This document shows positions 60,145 through 64,000 of a stretch of 64,000 nucleotides of DNA, piece after piece (within the stretch, counting starts at the first letter, position 1; the number at the start of each line of letters is the position of its first letter). The notes below the pieces were generated by a model. That model searched no databases. It worked only from the letters and a program-made list of their open reading frames with translations, and had not been told where the DNA came from. The translations under genes were made by a program, and so were the position numbers. Origin of the DNA: DATJGR01 sp041739525 (GTDB lineage Bacteria; Pseudomonadota; Gammaproteobacteria; Pseudomonadales; Azotimanducaceae); contig JBGSNQ010000111.1 of assembly GCA_041739525.1 (NCBI GenBank), forward strand, positions 61,160 to 125,159, read 5' to 3'.

Positions 60145-61119
60145 CTACAGTGTCAGCCAGAGGCGCAGCAGGTGGCGCTTTTCGTCGCCGTCCTCGTACG
60201 CGGTGCGCGCATGCACCACGGTGTGATTCGACAGCAACTGGATGTCGCCCGGTGCGAATTGCATGTCCAGGCGGATGTCGGGCCGTTCTGCGATGGCTTC
60301 GAAGGCGTCGAGCAGCTCCAGTTCTTCCTGCGGCAGAGGGCCGACCAGACGCGTTACCGAACGGTAGTAGTCGGAGTGATAGAACGTGCGCAGCGCGTGA
60401 CCGTCGAAACACGACGGCTGGATCAGCGCGTGTGCAGGTTGCCCCGGCTTCTCCTCGTTGCGGCGATCGAGCCTAACGGACTCGAACAGGCGCGCCGCGA
60501 GCTTCGGGTTTGCGCGCCACAGTTCGTTGAACACCGTCACCGAACTCGCGATACGGCTCGCGCCACCCGTCGGCGTTGCATTCAGGCACAGCAGGCCGAC
60601 GACATCGGCGCCGTCGCAGTGGTAGTTGATGTTGCTCGACGTGCGGTACAGCCGCACCAACGGGTCTTTCGCGGCATCGCCGGTGTCGATGACGTGACCG
60701 AGCAGATCGCCTTGCGGGTTCTGCAGGCCCGGAATGCCGAGGTGCTGGCCGAACGCCCAGAAGAATCGCTCCGATTGTTCCTGTGTCCAGCGCTGCACCG
60801 GAACGCCCGAAACCACCACGAAGCCGAGGCCTTCGGACAACTCGGCACGCCAACCGGCGATGCGCTTGGAAAGCGCCGGCAGCGGCAGATCCCGCGCGGT
60901 GAGATCGATGGTCGGCTTGCCCGTCGCGGTCGCATGTGCGAGCGCGGCTTCGATCTCCGCCACTTCGTCCGCATTCAGGCGACAGCGGTAATCGCCACGT
61001 GCTCTGACCGCGTCGCCGCGCCACGCAGCGAGTGCACGTATCGGTCCGTGTGGAATGCCCACATGCGGCCGCCCCGTGAAGAAACGGACGGCCTGCTCCT
61101 GGCTCGAATGGTGCGCCAT
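60145..61119 (-). CDS. TauD/TfdA-like Fe(II)/2-oxoglutarate dioxygenase
   Basis: A 324-residue protein. The iron ligands are His167 and Asp169 in NINYHCDGADVVG and His303 in NHTVVHARTAYED, with a downstream arginine in LLRLWL for 2-oxoglutarate. GLGFVVVSGVPV is the usual core strand. GGGAGAG lies five bases before ATG 61119. An open frame extends far upstream but is antisense to the RIO kinase. The substrate is unknown. Confidence 0.88.
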   Translation of the reverse strand: MAHHSSQEQAVRFFTGRPHVGIPHGPIRALAAWRGDAVRARGDYRCRLNADEVAEIEAALAHATATGKPTIDLTARDLPLPALSKRIAGWRAELSEGLGFVVVSGVPVQRWTQEQSERFFWAFGQHLGIPGLQNPQGDLLGHVIDTGDAAKDPLVRLYRTSSNINYHCDGADVVGLLCLNATPTGGASRIASSVTVFNELWRANPKLAARLFESVRLDRRNEEKPGQPAHALIQPSCFDGHALRTFYHSDYYRSVTRLVGPLPQEELELLDAFEAIAERPDIRLDMQFAPGDIQLLSNHTVVHARTAYEDGDEKRHLLRLWLTL

Positions 61120-61212
61120 GGTGCTCTCCCGAATCACCGGGGCGGATGGCCGATCCTCCCATAGCGGTGAGCACAACGGAAACGCCGCGCCCGTTTCGTT
61201 TACCCTGTCGCG

Positions 61213-62070
61213 ATGAAAATTCCGAAGGAACTGCAGTCCCTCATCGAAGACGGCGTGATCGACGAAGTCGTCCGCTCGTTGAAGAGCGGCAAAGAAGCCG
61301 CGGTGTACGTCGTGCGCGTCAAGTCGGAGCTGCGCTGCGCGAAGGTCTACAAGAACATGTCGCAGCGCAGCTTCCAGCAGCGTGCGCAGTATCAGGAAGG
61401 CAGGCACGTGCGCGGTAGCCGACAAGCGCGCGCCATCGGCAAACGCACGCGCTTCGGCCGCAGCGAAGAGGAAGCGGCCTGGAAGAACACCGAAGTCGAC
61501 GCGCTGTATCAATTGATGGCCGCCGGCGTGCGGGTTCCGAGGCCGTACGGTTTCACCGATGGGGTACTGGTGATGGAACTGGTGGTCGATGCCGAAGGGC
61601 GTTCGGCGCCGAGTCTGGGTGAAGTCGATTTCACGCCCGAAGACGCGCGGCAGTATCACGGCCGTCTGATACGGCAGGTGCAGCTGATGCTGTGCGCGGG
61701 GCTGATTCACGGCGATCTGTCCGAATACAACGTGCTGGCCGCCGCGGATGGCCCGGTCATCATCGACCTGCCTCAAGCCGTGAACGCCGCCGGCAATAAT
61801 GCAGCGCGGGCGATGTTGCTGCGCGACGTCGATAATCTGACCGATACGCTGTCGCGCTTTGCACCGGATCTGCGCGAGACGCGGTTCGGCGAGGAGCTGT
61901 GGCAGCTGTTCGAGCGCGGCGAACTGCGGGTCGACTCGGTGCTCACGGGAACGTTCGTCGACGACGAGCACGCAGCCGACGTTGACGGCGTGCAGCAGGT
62001 GATCGACGCCGCGCGCGAGGAAGACGAGCGGCGTCGACGTGGCCGCGAGGAAGCGGAAGAGTCCGCGTAG
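61213..62070 (+). CDS. RIO1-like serine protein kinase
   Basis: A 285-residue RIO kinase. The lysine in LRCAKVYKN follows the glycine-poor RIO loop (SGKEAAVYVVRV), the catalytic loop is HGDLSEYNVLAA and the metal-binding loop is VIIDLPQAVNA, where bacterial RIO proteins more often have DFPQ. A flexible insertion RSFQQRAQYQEGRHVRGS is normal for RIO1. Bacterial RIO kinases have no firm targets. An arginine/glutamate-rich tail ends the protein. Confidence 0.9.
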   Translation: MKIPKELQSLIEDGVIDEVVRSLKSGKEAAVYVVRVKSELRCAKVYKNMSQRSFQQRAQYQEGRHVRGSRQARAIGKRTRFGRSEEEAAWKNTEVDALYQLMAAGVRVPRPYGFTDGVLVMELVVDAEGRSAPSLGEVDFTPEDARQYHGRLIRQVQLMLCAGLIHGDLSEYNVLAAADGPVIIDLPQAVNAAGNNAARAMLLRDVDNLTDTLSRFAPDLRETRFGEELWQLFERGELRVDSVLTGTFVDDEHAADVDGVQQVIDAAREEDERRRRGREEAEESA

Positions 62071-62167
62071 TAAGACGTGGTGGCCGTCGCGCGCGGACGG
62101 TGCGGCGAAGTATCCTTCAGATCCGAAATGTCCCTTTCTTCAGTCCGTGTGCACAGGAGTGATGCTC

Positions 62168-62554
62168 ATGTCCGGTTATCTCAAAGATCTCGACGATGTC
62201 CGCGCAGTGATTCAGCTCTACATCGACGGCGCCAACGGCGACGTGGCAAAGCTCAAGCAGGCATTCCATCCCGACGCCCGCATGATGGGCCACATCGGGC
62301 CGATGGATACGTACGTGCCGATCGGCGACTTCTTCGCGATGGTGCAGGCGCAACCGGGCATGGCGGGGCCGAAATACAAAGCCATCGTCCGCTCGATCGA
62401 CATCACCGGCGACGCCGGTGTCGCTGTGCTCGCCGAAACGGATTACCTCGGTTGCGACTTCGTAGACTACTTCTCTGTGGCGCGCATCGACGGCCGTTGG
62501 TTCATCACCAACAAGACGTATGCGCACACCGGCGGAACGCCGCCGTCGCGTTGA
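62168..62554 (+). CDS. NTF2-like protein (nuclear transport factor 2 / putative lumazine-binding fold)
   Basis: A 128-residue single NTF2-like domain: VRAVIQLYIDGANGDVAKLKQAFHPDARMMGHIG in the helical part and ADYLGCDFVDYFSVARIDGRWFITNKTYAH in the sheet. These cone-shaped domains act as small enzymes or ligand binders; nothing points to a specific substrate. ATG 62168 has AGGAG eight bases before; ATG 62162 is two bases from it and unlikely. Confidence 0.8.
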   Translation: MSGYLKDLDDVRAVIQLYIDGANGDVAKLKQAFHPDARMMGHIGPMDTYVPIGDFFAMVQAQPGMAGPKYKAIVRSIDITGDAGVAVLAETDYLGCDFVDYFSVARIDGRWFITNKTYAHTGGTPPSR

Positions 62555-62589
62555 GGCCCTCTTGTATTGAGGCCCTTCTTGTATTGAGG
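62551..62589 (+). repeat. Short tandem repeat upstream of the LLM oxidoreductase
   Basis: TTGAGGCCCTCTTGTA (62551) and TTGAGGCCCTTCTTGTA (62567) are followed by TTGAGG (62584). The last GAGG forms part of the ribosome-binding site for GTG 62598, and the first unit includes the stop codon of the previous gene. Confidence 0.6.
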
Positions 62590-62597
62590 AGAGTTCG

Positions 62598-63764
62598 GTG
62601 AAGTTCGGGATCTTCTTCGAGCTGTCGACGCCGCGGCCGTTTTCGGCTGCGGCGGAGTGGAGCGTTTACCACAACGCGCTCGAGCAGTGCCGTCTGGCCG
62701 ACGAGCTCGGCTTCGACCATGTGTGGGCGGTTGAGCACCACTTCCTCGAAGAGTATTCGCATTGTTCCTCGCCGGAGGTATTCCTCACGGCGGTTGCGGC
62801 GCAGACGCAGCGCATTCGCGTCGGCCACGGCGCGGTGGTGTGCGTGCCGGAGATGAATCATCCGATTCGCGTGGCCGAACGCGCCGCCGCGCTCGACATC
62901 ATCTCGAACGGCCGGCTCGAATTCGGCACCGCGCGTTCGTCCACGTGGACGGAGCTCGGCGGGTTCGAAGTGAATCCCGACGACACGAAGAAGACGTGGG
63001 ACGAATTCGTGCGCGTGCTGCCGCAGATGTGGACGAAGGACGAGTTCGAGTGGCAGGGAAAGGCGTTCTCGATGCCGTCGCGCAACGTGCTGCCGAAACC
63101 GTATCAGCAGCCGCACCCGCCTATGTGGGTGACGGTGACGACGCCCGGCACCGAACTCGATGCGGCCGATCGCGGTCTCGGCTGTCTCGGCGTGTCGGCG
63201 GCGGGCTACGAAGAACAGGAACGCCGCACGAAGGAATATCACCGGCGCATCAAACAGTGCGAGCCCGCGGGCTTCATCGTCAACGATCAGGTGCACACGA
63301 TGAACTTTCTCTACTGCCACGAGGACTATCGCGAAGCGCGCAACGTCGGTGTGCCGATGGTCAACACGTTCAACGTCGCCAACGCCCATTTGTATTGGAC
63401 GCGCGAAGCGTTTCCGACGCGGGCGTATCAGACACTCGGCAACGTAGGCGCCGCGATGAAAGGCAAGAAGGCGCCGGCAGACGATCCGAGTGCGGCGAAG
63501 GGCTTGCCGGAGGGTGTCGGCGTGGGCGATCCGGACCACCTCGTGCGCACGATCAAACGTTGGGAGTCGATCGGCGTCACGGGCATCAACTTCCTGCTGA
63601 ACGCGATGGAAATGGTGCCGCAGCAGGCGGTGCTCGACAGCATGCGTTTGTTCGCGCGCGAAGTGATGCCGCAGTTTCGCAGCGCGGCCGACGCACGCTT
63701 GCCCGTGTACACACCGGCGGCGTTGCCTGAGTTTTCCAAGGCGCGTCGCGCGGGAGCGCGCTGA
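62598..63764 (+). CDS. LLM class flavin-dependent oxidoreductase
   Basis: A 388-residue bacterial-luciferase-like (TIM-barrel) monooxygenase using reduced flavin. KFGIFFELSTPRPFS starts the barrel, and VWAVEHHFLEEYSHCSSPEVFL and RIRVGHGAVVCVPEMNHPIRVAERAAALDIISNGR are family hallmarks. The start is GTG with GAGGAG upstream. Its stop shares one base with the next ATG (TGATG). A flavin reductase partner is not in view. Confidence 0.9.
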   Translation: MKFGIFFELSTPRPFSAAAEWSVYHNALEQCRLADELGFDHVWAVEHHFLEEYSHCSSPEVFLTAVAAQTQRIRVGHGAVVCVPEMNHPIRVAERAAALDIISNGRLEFGTARSSTWTELGGFEVNPDDTKKTWDEFVRVLPQMWTKDEFEWQGKAFSMPSRNVLPKPYQQPHPPMWVTVTTPGTELDAADRGLGCLGVSAAGYEEQERRTKEYHRRIKQCEPAGFIVNDQVHTMNFLYCHEDYREARNVGVPMVNTFNVANAHLYWTREAFPTRAYQTLGNVGAAMKGKKAPADDPSAAKGLPEGVGVGDPDHLVRTIKRWESIGVTGINFLLNAMEMVPQQAVLDSMRLFAREVMPQFRSAADARLPVYTPAALPEFSKARRAGAR

Positions 63765-64000
63765 TGCTCGTCGGCACCGCGAGCGTCGAGGCGCTGATGA
63801 AGCTGCAGGCAACCGCGACCATCGACCGCTATCTGCCCGATGCGGCCCAGTTCGACGATGTCGCGTGTTTCCAGATGACCGCGGAGATGCGCAACGCGGC
63901 GCGTGAAGCGATTTTGCCGTCCAGTCTGCATCCGACCATTCCGGCCGCGCTCTCGCTGCAGGTGTGGTCGGTGGGCGCCAGCCCGTGGGGCGCATTCCGC
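63764..64000 (+). CDS. Acetoacetate decarboxylase-like protein, N-terminal fragment (cut by window end)
   Basis: Only 79 residues are present. The stretch LPSSLHPTIPAALSLQVWSV followed by GASPWGAFR resembles acetoacetate-decarboxylase-fold proteins, where a similar PPALHP-IP--L and PWG segment precedes the catalytic lysine region, which lies beyond the window. The gene overlaps the LLM oxidoreductase stop by one base, so both probably act in one pathway. Confidence 0.4.
   Translation, partial: MLVGTASVEALMKLQATATIDRYLPDAAQFDDVACFQMTAEMRNAAREAILPSSLHPTIPAALSLQVWSVGASPWGAFR

Overview
The window is GC-rich, densely coded bacterial chromosome and reads as a gammaproteobacterium. Pointers are FabY-type initiating ketoacyl synthase, the DNA polymerase III accessory subunits chi (holC) and psi (holD, directly before rimI as in enterics), the pseudomonad-like order pepA-holC-small gene-valS next to divergent lptF-lptG, release factor 3, and cold-shock and RidA proteins. 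LLM flavin oxidoreductase, Rieske, TfdA-type, esterase and thiolase-like genes suggest an aerobic environmental heterotroph that degrades lipids or aromatics. Genus cannot be named from sequence alone. I see no rRNA, tRNA, CRISPR array, transposase or phage genes.

Layout. 1-1100: end of rluD, then pgeF. 1104-7432: the ilvI-ilvH-ilvC-pssA-pterin dehydratase run facing a DAHP synthase. 7555-11520: holD-rimI, prfC, a lone response regulator and a SirB1-like protein. 11557-20872: a lipid block with fabY, a thiolase, a MaoC-type hydratase, moaB and a 1637-residue protein carrying AccA-like, AccD-like, AccC-like and AccB-like domains on one chain. 20869-25269: TauE/SafE permease, LysR regulator, GST, and a membrane protein with a SLOG-like front end. 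25271-30206: esterase, ferrochelatase, hisHF and a quinone oxidoreductase ending in tandem hairpins. 30285-37745: valS-holC-pepA and the LPS exporter genes lptFG. 37773-45436: mixed small genes, a thiolase-like protein, an S1/P1 nuclease, a class II amidotransferase, DoxX, cold-shock protein and a 45-residue lysine-rich peptide.

45512-56212 is the most distinctive part. A HlyD adaptor, a C39-peptidase ABC exporter and a second ABC protein form one operon; downstream lies a giant beta-propeller hybrid sensor kinase. Such exporters cleave double-glycine leaders from small peptides. A 16-codon reading frame with an ideal ribosome-binding site and an AGG motif lies just upstream on the other strand. 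HlyD and the C39 exporter share one frame, split only by TAG, and the exporter has no ordinary start codon ahead of its peptidase domain.

56537-64000: Rieske protein, RidA, serine hydrolase, potassium-channel-like protein, TfdA-like dioxygenase, RIO kinase, NTF2-like protein, LLM oxidoreductase and the start of an acetoacetate-decarboxylase-like gene cut by the window edge. Many neighbours overlap by 1-20 bases, so translational coupling is common. Functions below rest on motifs read by eye and on family knowledge; no database search was possible.
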